Assembly: GCF_030643825.1 (NCBI RefSeq) | Contig: NZ_CP101717.1 | Span: 2,294,001-2,358,000, forward strand | DNA length: 64,000 nucleotides | Direction: 5' to 3' | DNA from: Salinispirillum sp. LH 10-3-1 | GTDB lineage: Bacteria; Pseudomonadota; Gammaproteobacteria; Pseudomonadales; Natronospirillaceae | Program-made: the position numbers and the translations under genes | Shown: piece by piece, positions 40,352-48,766 of the stretch | How positions within the stretch are numbered: the first letter of the stretch is position 1 | Layout of the letters: each line of letters begins with the position of its first letter | The notes under the pieces: model-generated | What the model saw: only the letters and a program-made list of their open reading frames with translations | The model's database searches: none | Told to the model about the DNA's origin: nothing

Positions 40352-42496
40352 ATGACAGAAACCATTCGGGCAGATCACTCCGTGCAAATCGCTTATCAAG
40401 ACGCTTCCCTCGACATTTGGGACAAGAAATACCGCCTAAAAGACGGCCGGGGCAACAACGTTGACGCCGACATGCACGGTTCTTTCGCGCGCGTCGCCGA
40501 AGCCATCGCCGCGGTCGAAACAACCAAAGCAAAGCAGAAACAGTGGGAAACGAAATTCCTCTGGGCGCTAGAAAATGGCGCTATTCCAGCGGGTCGCATC
40601 CTGTCAAATGCTGGCGCACTGGAACACAAGCCCGCCACGTCCACCATTAACTGCACCGTCTCTGGTACAGTGGAAGACTCCATGGACGGCATTCTGCAGA
40701 AAGTGCACGAAGCAGGCCTAACGCTGAAAGCGGGTTGCGGTATCGGCTATGAGTTCTCTACTTTGCGCCCACGCAACGCCTTTGTCAGTGGCGCAGGAGC
40801 CTACACCTCTGGCCCACTGTCGTTTATGGATATCTATGACCGTATGTGCTTCACCGTGTCTTCGGCCGGTGGCCGTCGCGGCGCGCAAATGGCAACGTTC
40901 GACGTTGGCCACCCGGACGTACAAGAATTCGTTAAAGCCAAGCGTGAAGACGGTCGCTTGCGCCAGTTCAACCTCTCGTTACTGATCACCGACGAATTCA
41001 TGAAGTCGGTCATTGACGACAGCGACTGGCCCCTAGCCTTCCCGGTTTCGGCAAAAGAAGCACAACGCGATCAACTCGATCTGAATGACACCAACCAAGT
41101 AGTGTGGCGCGATTGGCACGTCAAGGAACCCTACTTGCAAAACGACAGCGAGCAGGTAGCGTTCCGCGTCTACAAGACCATCAAGGCGCGCCATCTGTGG
41201 AACGCCATCATGTCGTCCACTTACGACTATGCAGAGCCTGGCTTCATCTTGATCGATAAGGTCAACGAGATGAACAACAACTGGTTCTGTGAAACCATTC
41301 GCGCCACCAACCCCTGTGGTGAGCAACCGCTGCCTCCTTATGGCAGCTGCCTGCTTGGCTCCGTCAATCTGACCAAGTTCATCGAAAACCCCTTTACCGC
41401 CGAAGCACGCTTCAACTGGGACAAATTCGATGAAGTCGTGAGCATTTTCACGCGGATGCTCGACAACGTGGTTGAAATCAACGGTTTGCCGCTGGAACAG
41501 CAGCGCATTGAAATCACTACTAAGCGCCGTCACGGCATGGGTTATTTGGGCTTGGGCTCGACCATCACCATGTTGGGTATGAAGTACGGTGATGAGGCTT
41601 CCGTAGAATTCACCGAACGAGTGACCAAAGCCATGGCCTTAACTGGATGGCGTGCCGCTTTGGACTTGGCCAAAGAAAAAGGTCCGGCTCCTATTATGGA
41701 GCAGGAATTCGAGCTGACGCCGGAAATGCTGCGCAAGCGTCCTGAACTGAAGGCCGATGGCTATCAGGTTGGGGACAAACTCCCTGGCCGCATTCTGCAT
41801 GCCAAGTACAGCCGTTATATGCAGCAGCTGGGTAAAGAAGACCCCGAGCTGATCAGCGAACTGGCTAAGATCGGCGCGCGCTTCACACACCACAGTTCCA
41901 TTGCGCCTACCGGCACCATTTCGTTGTCCATCGCCAACAATGCCAGCAATGGTATTGAGCCTAGCTTTGCCCACCATTACTCACGTAATGTGATTCGCGA
42001 AGGCCGGAAAACCAAAGAGAAAGTCGACGTCTTCTCGTTCGAATTGCTCGCTTATCGTGAACTGGTGAACCCGGCGGCCATGCCATACACCGAGGAAGAA
42101 GCGAATAAGTTGCCGGATTACTTCATTACTTCGGACGACATCAAGCCAAAGCAGCACGTCGACATTCAAGCCGCCGCGCAAAAGTGGATTGACTCTTCTA
42201 TCTCTAAGACCGCTAACGTACCGACGGATTATCCTTATGAAGACTTTAAAGACATCTACCTCTATGCGTATGAGAAAGGTCTCAAAGGCTGCACCACCTT
42301 CCGTTTTAACCCTGAAGCATTCCAGGGTGTTCTGGTCAAAGAGAAAGACCTCGAAAACACCACCTACCGATTCCAGCTGGAAGACGGCAGCACCATCGAA
42401 CTGAAGGGTAACGACAAGGTAGAGTACGACGGCGAACAACACACCGCCGCCAACCTATTCGACGCCCTCAAAGAAGGCTACTACGGTAAGTTCTAA
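40352..42496 (+). CDS. nrdJa: Class II (adenosylcobalamin-dependent) ribonucleotide reductase, catalytic subunit
   Basis: A 714-residue class II reductase that makes deoxynucleotides with or without oxygen, using B12. Key residues are visible: C101 in INCTVSGT and C647 in KGCTTFRF as the reducing pair; N320, C322 and E324 in ATNPCGEQ as the active site; PTGTISL in the barrel. The C-terminal Zn/cysteine region found in single-chain NrdJ is missing and is encoded by the next gene 12 bases downstream, as in Pseudomonas aeruginosa nrdJa-nrdJb. Confidence 0.96.
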   Translation: MTETIRADHSVQIAYQDASLDIWDKKYRLKDGRGNNVDADMHGSFARVAEAIAAVETTKAKQKQWETKFLWALENGAIPAGRILSNAGALEHKPATSTINCTVSGTVEDSMDGILQKVHEAGLTLKAGCGIGYEFSTLRPRNAFVSGAGAYTSGPLSFMDIYDRMCFTVSSAGGRRGAQMATFDVGHPDVQEFVKAKREDGRLRQFNLSLLITDEFMKSVIDDSDWPLAFPVSAKEAQRDQLDLNDTNQVVWRDWHVKEPYLQNDSEQVAFRVYKTIKARHLWNAIMSSTYDYAEPGFILIDKVNEMNNNWFCETIRATNPCGEQPLPPYGSCLLGSVNLTKFIENPFTAEARFNWDKFDEVVSIFTRMLDNVVEINGLPLEQQRIEITTKRRHGMGYLGLGSTITMLGMKYGDEASVEFTERVTKAMALTGWRAALDLAKEKGPAPIMEQEFELTPEMLRKRPELKADGYQVGDKLPGRILHAKYSRYMQQLGKEDPELISELAKIGARFTHHSSIAPTGTISLSIANNASNGIEPSFAHHYSRNVIREGRKTKEKVDVFSFELLAYRELVNPAAMPYTEEEANKLPDYFITSDDIKPKQHVDIQAAAQKWIDSSISKTANVPTDYPYEDFKDIYLYAYEKGLKGCTTFRFNPEAFQGVLVKEKDLENTTYRFQLEDGSTIELKGNDKVEYDGEQHTAANLFDALKEGYYGKF

Positions 42497-42508
42497 TCAG
42501 GATTCATC

Positions 42509-43204
42509 ATGACAGTACATAAGATTGGCAAAAAGATAACCGGTTACGAGGTGGTTTCCGCTGAAAAGGCCGCCGCTGAGGCCAAAGCCTCTGCACCGCA
42601 ACTGCAGCAGATCCATGAATCACTGGATCGGCCAGAAGTGCTTTTGGGTTCAACCTACAAGATCAAGACACCGATGTCGGAACACGCCCTGTACGTGACC
42701 ATTAATGACATCGTGTTGAATCAAGGAACGGAGCACGAAGAGCGCTGGCCATTTGAGGTGTTCATCAACTCGAAGAACATGGACCACTTTCAATGGGTAG
42801 TTGCCCTGACTCGGGTCATCTCGGCGGTGTTCCGCAAAGGTGGTGACGTAACCTTCTTAGTGGACGAAATGAAAGCCGTGTTCGATCCACAAGGCGGTTA
42901 CTTCAAGCCAGGCGGTAAGTTCATGCCATCCTTGGTGGCGGAGATTGGTGACGCCATCGAAAGCCACATGAAAATGATCGGCTTGATCAAAGACGAAGGT
43001 CTGAGCGAACATCAGATGAAGTTGATCAATGAAAAACGCGCCGAGTATGAAAAGCTGAACGGCGGCTCGGCGGCTAAGGCTGCAGCGGCCGACTCGGGCT
43101 TCCCACCGGATGCTCACCTGTGCAACAAGTGCAACACGAAAGCCGTAGTCATTCTGGACGGCTGCCAGACGTGTTTGAATTGTGGCGACTCTAAATGCGG
43201 CTGA
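42509..43204 (+). CDS. nrdJb: Class II ribonucleotide reductase, small C-terminal subunit
   Basis: A 231-residue partner of NrdJa. Residues 40-165 form the TSCPD-type domain (STYKIKTPMSEHALYVTIND ... EVFINSKNMDHFQWVVALTRVIS). The C-terminus has four clustered cysteines, CNKCNTK and CLNCGDSKCG, which in the family relay electrons from thioredoxin to the active site and may bind zinc. It is coupled to nrdJa by a 12-base gap. Confidence 0.94.
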   Translation: MTVHKIGKKITGYEVVSAEKAAAEAKASAPQLQQIHESLDRPEVLLGSTYKIKTPMSEHALYVTINDIVLNQGTEHEERWPFEVFINSKNMDHFQWVVALTRVISAVFRKGGDVTFLVDEMKAVFDPQGGYFKPGGKFMPSLVAEIGDAIESHMKMIGLIKDEGLSEHQMKLINEKRAEYEKLNGGSAAKAAAADSGFPPDAHLCNKCNTKAVVILDGCQTCLNCGDSKCG

Positions 43205-43249
43205 TAAGGCGCCGTAGTATGTCAGCTCCTGAGCGAACTTTGAGACGCA

Positions 43250-43306
43250 CCGTAGGAGGCCAGCCCTCTGGCCGAATGGTTCGCGCGGAGGGCAGCGTTC
43301 CTACGG
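43250..43306 (+). repeat. REP-like long inverted repeat
   Basis: CCGTAGGA at the left end and TCCTACGG at the right end enclose partly complementary arms, CAGCCCTC and GAGGGCAG. The left 28 bases (43250-43277) equal the element inside the rRNA spacer at 22500-22527. Confidence 0.8.
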
Positions 43307-43340
43307 ATTGAATTCGCGCAGGCCTGTATAAGAGTGTGCG

Positions 43341-43374
43341 GCGCTCCTACGGTAAGCAATTTATCTAGGAGCGC
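43341..43374 (+). repeat. Second REP-like hairpin
   Basis: GCGCTCCTA (43341-43349) pairs with TAGGAGCGC (43366-43374), 9 bp. The TAGGAG core is shared with the neighbouring element. Confidence 0.7.
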
Positions 43375-43788
43375 AGCGTCATCGTTTCGTCACCTGTACA
43401 AAATTCCACCCCCCTCTTATTAAAAAAAACCTAAAAAGACTGTTAATGCCCGGCAATAGGAGTATGCTTGATCTCAGTTACACAAGTAGCAGGCTTCTTA
43501 GCCGCTCGAATGCTTATGCCTTTGGTTACAGTGGTTTTACCACCTCACGAAAGAACATTGCTCCAAGCGTCTATCTATCCCCTTCTATTTGATGTGATAC
43601 AGAGCATGTGCTCTGGCAGGTGTTGACCTCGGGTCACGCTTGATGCGCGAAGCTGTTGTTTTCGAAGAAACCTTTGGGTACTCCGTTGAATTGCTCCGCC
43701 TAATGAAATCGGTCAGGTGTTAAAACCGGCCACGAAAGTACCTTCCCCTTGGGGTGGGTGTGAAAAGTAAAAGAGGAATACAGAAAAA

Positions 43789-44001
43789 ATGTCAGGTCAA
43801 ACTATTACCGGCACAGTAAAATGGTTCAACGATGAGAAAGGTTTCGGCTTCATCGAGCGTGAAGGCGGTACAGACGTATTCGTTCATTTCCGTGCAATCA
43901 ACGGTACTGGTCGTCGCTCTCTGTCAGAAGGCCAGCAAGTTACTTTCGAAGTAACCCAAGGTCAGAAAGGCCCACAGGCTGAGAACGTAACTCCTCTGTA
44001 A
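43789..44001 (+). CDS. CspA-family cold-shock protein
   Basis: A 70-residue single cold-shock domain, an RNA chaperone. It contains the RNP1 motif [10 protein letters not shown]2 VFVHF, and the [11 protein letters not shown] start. The size is standard. The long, hairpin-rich leader suggests post-transcriptional control by temperature, as for E. coli cspA, but the sequence alone does not show cold induction. An AAGAGGAAT ribosome-binding site precedes the ATG, and a terminator follows. Confidence 0.95.
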   Translation: MSGQTITGTVKWFNDEKGFGFIEREGGTDVFVHFRAINGTGRRSLSEGQQVTFEVTQGQKGPQAENVTPL

Positions 44002-44042
44002 GGCATTGCCTAACATTGCAGTTAGCGTGAGCTTCTGAACTT

Positions 44043-44070
44043 AAAAAGGCGGTATCTACCGCCTTTTTTG
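44043..44070 (+). terminator. Intrinsic terminator after the cold-shock gene
   Basis: GGCGG/CCGCC, extended by AAAA and TTTT arms around TATCTA, is followed by six T. Confidence 0.88.
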
Positions 44071-44128
44071 TGCCTGTTGTTTAGGCATTTTTCTGGGATA
44101 GCACAACAATGGCGGATGACGCTGCGCT

Positions 44129-44608
44129 CTATTCCGCTTCGATCTCTGCGACGTCCGCCACAGTGGCTGACAACTCCTGCACCAACAGCAAGGGTGCAAT
44201 CTCTATCTCAAGGCCGCGACGCCCGGCACTGATATAAATCGTTGCCTGTGCTTTAGCACGATGGTCGAGAACCGTTGGTAATCGCTTTTTCTGGCCCAGC
44301 GGACTGATTCCTCCCAGTACGAACCCGGTAATGCGCTGCGCATCATCACCATTAGCCATGGTCGCTTTCTTCCAACCCAATGCCTTGGCTGCGCGTTTCA
44401 GGTTAAGCATCCCAGCCACCGGCACAATAGCGGTGGCAAACTTTCCAGCACCATCACTCACCAGCAGCGTCTTAAACACCTTGTCCGGTGATAGACCTAA
44501 CTTCTCCGACGCCTCGAGACCATAACCCTGACTTCCAACTACGTGTTCGTAACTGTGTAACTCAAAGGCTACGCCCTTTTTCTTTAGAGCCTCAACAGCT
44601 GGCGTCAT
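44129..44608 (-). CDS. ybaK: Cys-tRNA(Pro)/Cys-tRNA(Cys) deacylase YbaK
   Basis: A 159-residue YbaK/EbsC-type editing protein that hydrolyses Cys-tRNA(Pro) formed by prolyl-tRNA synthetase. The conserved Lys is in VFKTLLV, followed by AIVPVAGMLNLKRAAKALG and the glycine-rich TGFVLGGISPLGQKKRLPTVLD. The C-terminal SAGRRGLEIEI is also typical. The size matches E. coli YbaK (159). Confidence 0.93.
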   Translation of the reverse strand: MTPAVEALKKKGVAFELHSYEHVVGSQGYGLEASEKLGLSPDKVFKTLLVSDGAGKFATAIVPVAGMLNLKRAAKALGWKKATMANGDDAQRITGFVLGGISPLGQKKRLPTVLDHRAKAQATIYISAGRRGLEIEIAPLLLVQELSATVADVAEIEAE

Positions 44609-44645
44609 AGGAGATACTCATCCATTCACTGTTGCGCCATCAACC

Positions 44646-45503
44646 TCAATGGCGCGGCGCCTGATCATCACGTTCACTTTGAGCCTGATCATGCTCGAGC
44701 ACTGAACGGTCTTTTTGCGCTCGCCACTCGCCGTGATCGTCATCATCATCGTCGTCCGGATCGTCCACACTGGTCGGTGCGTATTCACGCAACCAACGGA
44801 AGATCAATGAGAGGATGGCAACCTGAACCAAATTGAAATAAACACTGACGGCTATCGACAGAATGCTACCGATCGGGCCACCTAGCCCATTCTGCAACAT
44901 CATCGGCACAACGCTGATCAATAAGGGAAACACAATGCCCAGGACGCCAACCCGCCAATAATGACCCGCCGCCATCTGGCCTGCAGCCCGCAAGCCACCA
45001 CCTAAACCCAACGCAATACGCGGAAAGATCATGGAAAAGCGGCCGTATACCAGAATGGCCACCACCAGTGCGATAAACAACGCGATAGAACCAAAGATTC
45101 CGGCCCCGGTCATGGTTGACACCATCACCAAGGGCGCGGCAACCAAACTGGCAATTAAAATAATGACAATCGGCAGGCCTACGGACCAGCCAAAATAGGA
45201 AATTTCTGGACCACCAAAACGCAAGAAACCCGGCGGCTGTTGCGTCTTACCCTGAATGAATATCTGGTGTGCGGGCACGGCAATCATGGCCCCAATAGCT
45301 AGGGCAACCAAGGCCAAGCTGATCAACATGCCGTAATTCGGCTCGTCACCACTGAGTTGAGTGCTGGCCAGCTGGACGGCCACCAGCAGCAATATAGGCC
45401 AGCGCAAGGACACCCAAAGGGTGCTCGCCATTTGCACCGGCAAACGAAAGGCCGCCGACACCACGTCGCCAATGGGTAATTTAAGATCAACAGGTAACTG
45501 CAA
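44646..45503 (-). CDS. Predicted multi-pass membrane protein with acidic tail
   Basis: A 285-residue protein with about six hydrophobic helices (35-48, 60-82, 100-125, 130-155, 180-205, 210-235) and a hydrophilic C-terminus containing a run of seven aspartates (DDPDDDDDDDHGEW). No family is recognised. The acidic tail is cytoplasmic if the helix count is even. It is divergent from the MscS gene with a 157-base spacer. Confidence 0.75.
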   Translation of the reverse strand: MQLPVDLKLPIGDVVSAAFRLPVQMASTLWVSLRWPILLLVAVQLASTQLSGDEPNYGMLISLALVALAIGAMIAVPAHQIFIQGKTQQPPGFLRFGGPEISYFGWSVGLPIVIILIASLVAAPLVMVSTMTGAGIFGSIALFIALVVAILVYGRFSMIFPRIALGLGGGLRAAGQMAAGHYWRVGVLGIVFPLLISVVPMMLQNGLGGPIGSILSIAVSVYFNLVQVAILSLIFRWLREYAPTSVDDPDDDDDDDHGEWRAQKDRSVLEHDQAQSERDDQAPRH

Positions 45504-45660
45504 AATGGACTCCCGTCGCTATTTATTAGAATATGCCTGTATTGTGCCTTGAGTAGCGGGAAAGTCCAGCAAGCGACAACTTTCGTATGCACCCTCTTAC
45601 TACAAGCGCCTGAATACTCGAAACACGGCAAAGCAACCAGTAGCAAACTAGGAGATAGTC

Positions 45661-46476
45661 ATGCCTATGGATTCGCAAGAAATTTGGAGCACCTATATTG
45701 TCCCGTGGACCACCAACGTCGGGCTCGCCATCATCGTCTTCTTGGTCGGTAAGTGGATCGTCAAACTGGTCAGCAGAGCGCTCTCAGCAGCCATGACCAA
45801 AGCACGCCTAGACCCCATGCTTGTCGCCTTCTTAGGTAACATCATCAATGCCATCCTCATGCTTGTTGTCGTGGTAGCAGCTTTGTCGCAGCTCGGCATA
45901 GAAACCACATCGTTGGTGGCCTTGCTCGGTGCCGCCGGTATCGCAGTGGGCTTGGCATTGAAAGATTCGTTGGCGCATTTCGCCGCAGGCGTAATGATCA
46001 TTCTCTTTCGTCCATTCAAAACGGGCGACTACGTAGAGGTCGCGGGAACCGGCGGCACCGTCATGAAGATTACGGTGTTCAGTACCGAACTCAAGACACC
46101 GGATGCGCGCCAAGTCATTGTTCCCAACGGCTCGATTTTCGGCTCTAACGTGGTCAACTATTCCGCGATGGACACCCGTCGCATCGACCTGGTCGTGGGC
46201 ATTGCCTACGACGCCGACATGAAGAAAGCAAAAGACGTCATCATGAATGTGGTGAAATCTCATCCCAATGTGTTACCAGAGCCAGAGCCACTGGTGGCGG
46301 TGTCGGAACTCGCTGATTCGTCGGTTAACCTGGTCGTCCGCCCTTGGGTCAAAACACCCGATCTATGGCCCACTCGGTTCGCGCTGATCGAGCAAATTAA
46401 AGAGGCGTTGGATGCCAACGACATCACCATTCCTTTCCCACAAATGGATGTGCATTTTGACCGCCCAGCCGCATAG
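45661..46476 (+). CDS. mscS: Small-conductance mechanosensitive channel, MscS family
   Basis: A 271-residue inner-membrane channel that releases solutes on osmotic downshock. Three helices are present; the pore helix GAAGIAVGLALKDSLAHFAAGVMI matches MscS TM3, followed by the beta domain (GDYVEVAGTGGTV, VPNGSIFGSNVVNYS) and the C-terminal alpha/beta domain ending near PFPQMDVHF. The size is close to the E. coli protein (286). AGGAG precedes the ATG. Confidence 0.94.
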   Translation: MPMDSQEIWSTYIVPWTTNVGLAIIVFLVGKWIVKLVSRALSAAMTKARLDPMLVAFLGNIINAILMLVVVVAALSQLGIETTSLVALLGAAGIAVGLALKDSLAHFAAGVMIILFRPFKTGDYVEVAGTGGTVMKITVFSTELKTPDARQVIVPNGSIFGSNVVNYSAMDTRRIDLVVGIAYDADMKKAKDVIMNVVKSHPNVLPEPEPLVAVSELADSSVNLVVRPWVKTPDLWPTRFALIEQIKEALDANDITIPFPQMDVHFDRPAA

Positions 46477-46984
46477 ACGCCCAGCCTGCCGTTTGCGTCC
46501 GGCAACTCGCGATGACCTACCGGGCATTGTAGATATCTACAATGCCTCTGTTCCAGGCCGCCTAGCGACCGCCGATACACAGCCGATCACCGTAGCTGAT
46601 CGCGAAGACTGGTTCGTTGCCCACCAAAAGCCGGAACGCCCGCTGGTTGTCGCCGTCGATGAACACGCGAATACCGCATTGCTGGGCTGGGCCAGCTTCA
46701 GTAATTTTTACGGCCGCCCGGCGTACAATGGCACCGTTGAATTGGCGGTGTACGTTGCTCCTAACGCACAAGGGCGTGGCATAGCGCGCACGCTGGTGCA
46801 GCATTTACTGGACCGCGCACCCGACCTTGGCGTGCACACGGTGTTAGGCTTTGTGTTCTCGCACAACCAGCCTAGCCTGAACTTGTTAGGTGGCCTGGGC
46901 TTTACACCTTGGGGAGAACTGCCGGAAGTAGCCATTCTCGACGGCACCAGCCGCGGACTGACCATTGTCGGCCGCAAGGTTTAG
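46448..46984 (+). CDS. GNAT acetyltransferase, phosphinothricin-acetyltransferase-like
   Basis: A 178-residue acetyltransferase of the Pat/MddA group. LRPATRDDLPGIVDIYNASV, SFSNFYGRPAYNGTVELAVYVAPNAQGRGIARTLVQHLL (with the Q-x-x-G-x-A CoA loop) and SLNLLGGLGFTPWGELPEVA are characteristic. Relatives acetylate phosphinothricin, methionine sulfone or similar amino acids. The start is uncertain: ATG 46448 overlaps the mscS gene by 29 bases, and an ATG at 46412 overlaps more. Confidence 0.85.
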   Translation: MCILTAQPHRRPACRLRPATRDDLPGIVDIYNASVPGRLATADTQPITVADREDWFVAHQKPERPLVVAVDEHANTALLGWASFSNFYGRPAYNGTVELAVYVAPNAQGRGIARTLVQHLLDRAPDLGVHTVLGFVFSHNQPSLNLLGGLGFTPWGELPEVAILDGTSRGLTIVGRKV

Positions 46985-46991
46985 CGGGAAT

Positions 46992-47750
46992 TTAGACGGG
47001 TATGGGGCAATCGATGAATTCGACATCGATGCCCCAGGTTTTCGCTGCCTCGGCGCCCACCGCCTGCACCCCATAACGCTCTGTCGCATGGTGACCTGCG
47101 GCAAAATAGTGGATACCCAGTTCTCGAGCGGCGTGTACCGTTGGTTCTGAGATTTCACCACTGATGTAGGCGTCTGCACCGGCTTCCCACGCCGCCTGAA
47201 TCATGCCCTGCGCACCCCCAGTACACCACGCAACACGCGTTATCTGTTCCGGCCCACCGGCAATATGCAAAGGCTCGTAATCCAGTTCTGTGGCCAGTTG
47301 CTGCTTCAGCTGCTGTGCTGACAATGGCTCACGGGGAGAACCGATATTGCCAATGGGACGCGGTCCGGGCTTTATGCCGGCTTCCGCCTGCCAACCCATA
47401 CGAGCCGCAAGTTGCGCGTTATTACCCAGTGTCGGGTGCGCGTCCAGCGGTAAGTGATAGGCCCACAGCGACACACCAGCCTCCAGCAGTGCCTGAATAC
47501 GGCGCCGTTTCATACCGGTTATACAGGCATCTTCGCCCTTCCAGAAATAACCATGGTGCACGAGTACGGCGTCGGCACCGGCGGCAATGGCCTGATCGAG
47601 CAACAATTGGCTGGCGGTGACGCCCAGTACCAATTTTTGCACGGGACGAGCCCCCTCAACCTGCAAGCCGTTTGGACAATAGTCTTGAAACGCCTGCGGC
47701 TCGAGTAATTCGTTAAACCATTGGTTGAGCTGCCCGATCGCTACCGCCAT
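46992..47750 (-). CDS. ybgI: Nif3-like dinuclear metal-binding protein
   Basis: A 252-residue Nif3/YbgI protein. Metal-binding motifs are present: VHHGYFW, YHLPLDAHPTLGNN, and near the C-terminus GHHATERYG. YbgI/Nif3 proteins form hexameric toroids with a di-metal site and are proposed GTP cyclohydrolase I type 2-like enzymes, but the cellular role is not settled. It is convergent with the GNAT gene. Confidence 0.93.
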   Translation of the reverse strand: MAVAIGQLNQWFNELLEPQAFQDYCPNGLQVEGARPVQKLVLGVTASQLLLDQAIAAGADAVLVHHGYFWKGEDACITGMKRRRIQALLEAGVSLWAYHLPLDAHPTLGNNAQLAARMGWQAEAGIKPGPRPIGNIGSPREPLSAQQLKQQLATELDYEPLHIAGGPEQITRVAWCTGGAQGMIQAAWEAGADAYISGEISEPTVHAARELGIHYFAAGHHATERYGVQAVGAEAAKTWGIDVEFIDCPIPV

Positions 47751-47831
47751 AACCTTACCTCCTATCCTCTATATTCTGAATGTTAACGCACTCGGCACAG
47801 GTTTGCTCCCTCTCCCACCGCAAGCCTGTGG

Positions 47832-48674
47832 TTAACTGCACTGCACTTCCTGACTGGCGGCGCGATAGTCACTGGGCGACAACCCGGTGTGACGGCGAAA
47901 CCAGTGGGTGAAATTAAAGGCATCCTGGTAACCTACCCGTTGTGCAATCTGCCTTACCTGCCATTGGGAGAACTGCAACAACTCGCGCGCTCGTGCCAAG
48001 CGCATAGCCGCCACCTTCTGCATCGGCCCTTGCTGAAAGTACTGCCGACACAGCCGATGAAAATGCGATGGTGAGTAATGCAGCTCAGCGGCTAATGTTT
48101 CCAGCGTCCAGTGCACATGCAACCGGTCTTCCAGTTGCTGAAAGAGTCGAACCAGGCGCTCATGCGTCAAATCTCGCTGCGCATCCTGCATAACTTCTTC
48201 GCCCAACAACTCCGCAACCATCTGCGTGAGACGCCGCCGCCGTGGCGACTGCATCTGGTGATACAGACCATGCAACAGGTGGTACAGACTCCAACAGGCA
48301 TCAGACGGCTGTACACCCGCCTGTCGAGTATGCAAAAAACGCCAGCGCTCGACATCGGGCAACAGAATCCAGCAGGTTTTCCACTCGGCACCGTCGATCT
48401 CAAAACGGAACGGCTGACCGGCAGGCATAAACATCCACTCCCCCGCCTGCACGCCGTGCTGGCGGCCGGGAAGGTACAACTTGCCCTGCCCGTCTACGGT
48501 AAACACCAAAGTATGAACATCGGGCAGCTTGCGCCCGACCACATAGGTGCCACGCAACCAACTGACACCTGCCATGCGCCAGTCATGCACACTGAACTCG
48601 GGAAACTCCTGTTCGGTCAGGAATTTTTCACGGCAGCGCTCATCAATATTGAAGATATCTTCCCACATGATCAT
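47832..48674 (-). CDS. AraC/XylS family transcriptional regulator
   Basis: A 280-residue regulator. The N-terminal half is a cupin-like sensing domain (HTLVFTVDGQGKLYLPGRQHGVQAGEWMFMPAGQPFRFEIDG), and the C-terminal half has two helix-turn-helix motifs: WTLETLAAELHYSPSHFHRLCRQYF and VRQIAQRVGYQDAFNFTHWFRRHTGLSPSDYR. It is divergent from the MATE exporter with about 90 bases between, so control of that gene is plausible but inferred. Confidence 0.92.
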   Translation of the reverse strand: MIMWEDIFNIDERCREKFLTEQEFPEFSVHDWRMAGVSWLRGTYVVGRKLPDVHTLVFTVDGQGKLYLPGRQHGVQAGEWMFMPAGQPFRFEIDGAEWKTCWILLPDVERWRFLHTRQAGVQPSDACWSLYHLLHGLYHQMQSPRRRRLTQMVAELLGEEVMQDAQRDLTHERLVRLFQQLEDRLHVHWTLETLAAELHYSPSHFHRLCRQYFQQGPMQKVAAMRLARARELLQFSQWQVRQIAQRVGYQDAFNFTHWFRRHTGLSPSDYRAASQEVQCS

Positions 48675-48766
48675 TTTTCACAGGTATGTCGATGAGTTTG
48701 AACATACCACCGAGGCGTCCGGAAGTCTAAAATCTCCCGCTTCGATCCACACGTTAGGACAGTGCA

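Larger units (their letters stand above)
43205..43788. other. REP-like cluster and leader region before the cold-shock gene
   Basis: 584 bases without a protein gene. The left part (43250-43374) holds REP-like hairpins. The right part (about 43460-43788) is probably the long 5' untranslated leader of the cold-shock gene, with small hairpins AGAGCA/TGCTCT (43601-43614), TGACC/GGTCA (43624-43636) and CCCC/GGGG near 43746. A canonical cold box is not seen. Confidence 0.6.
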
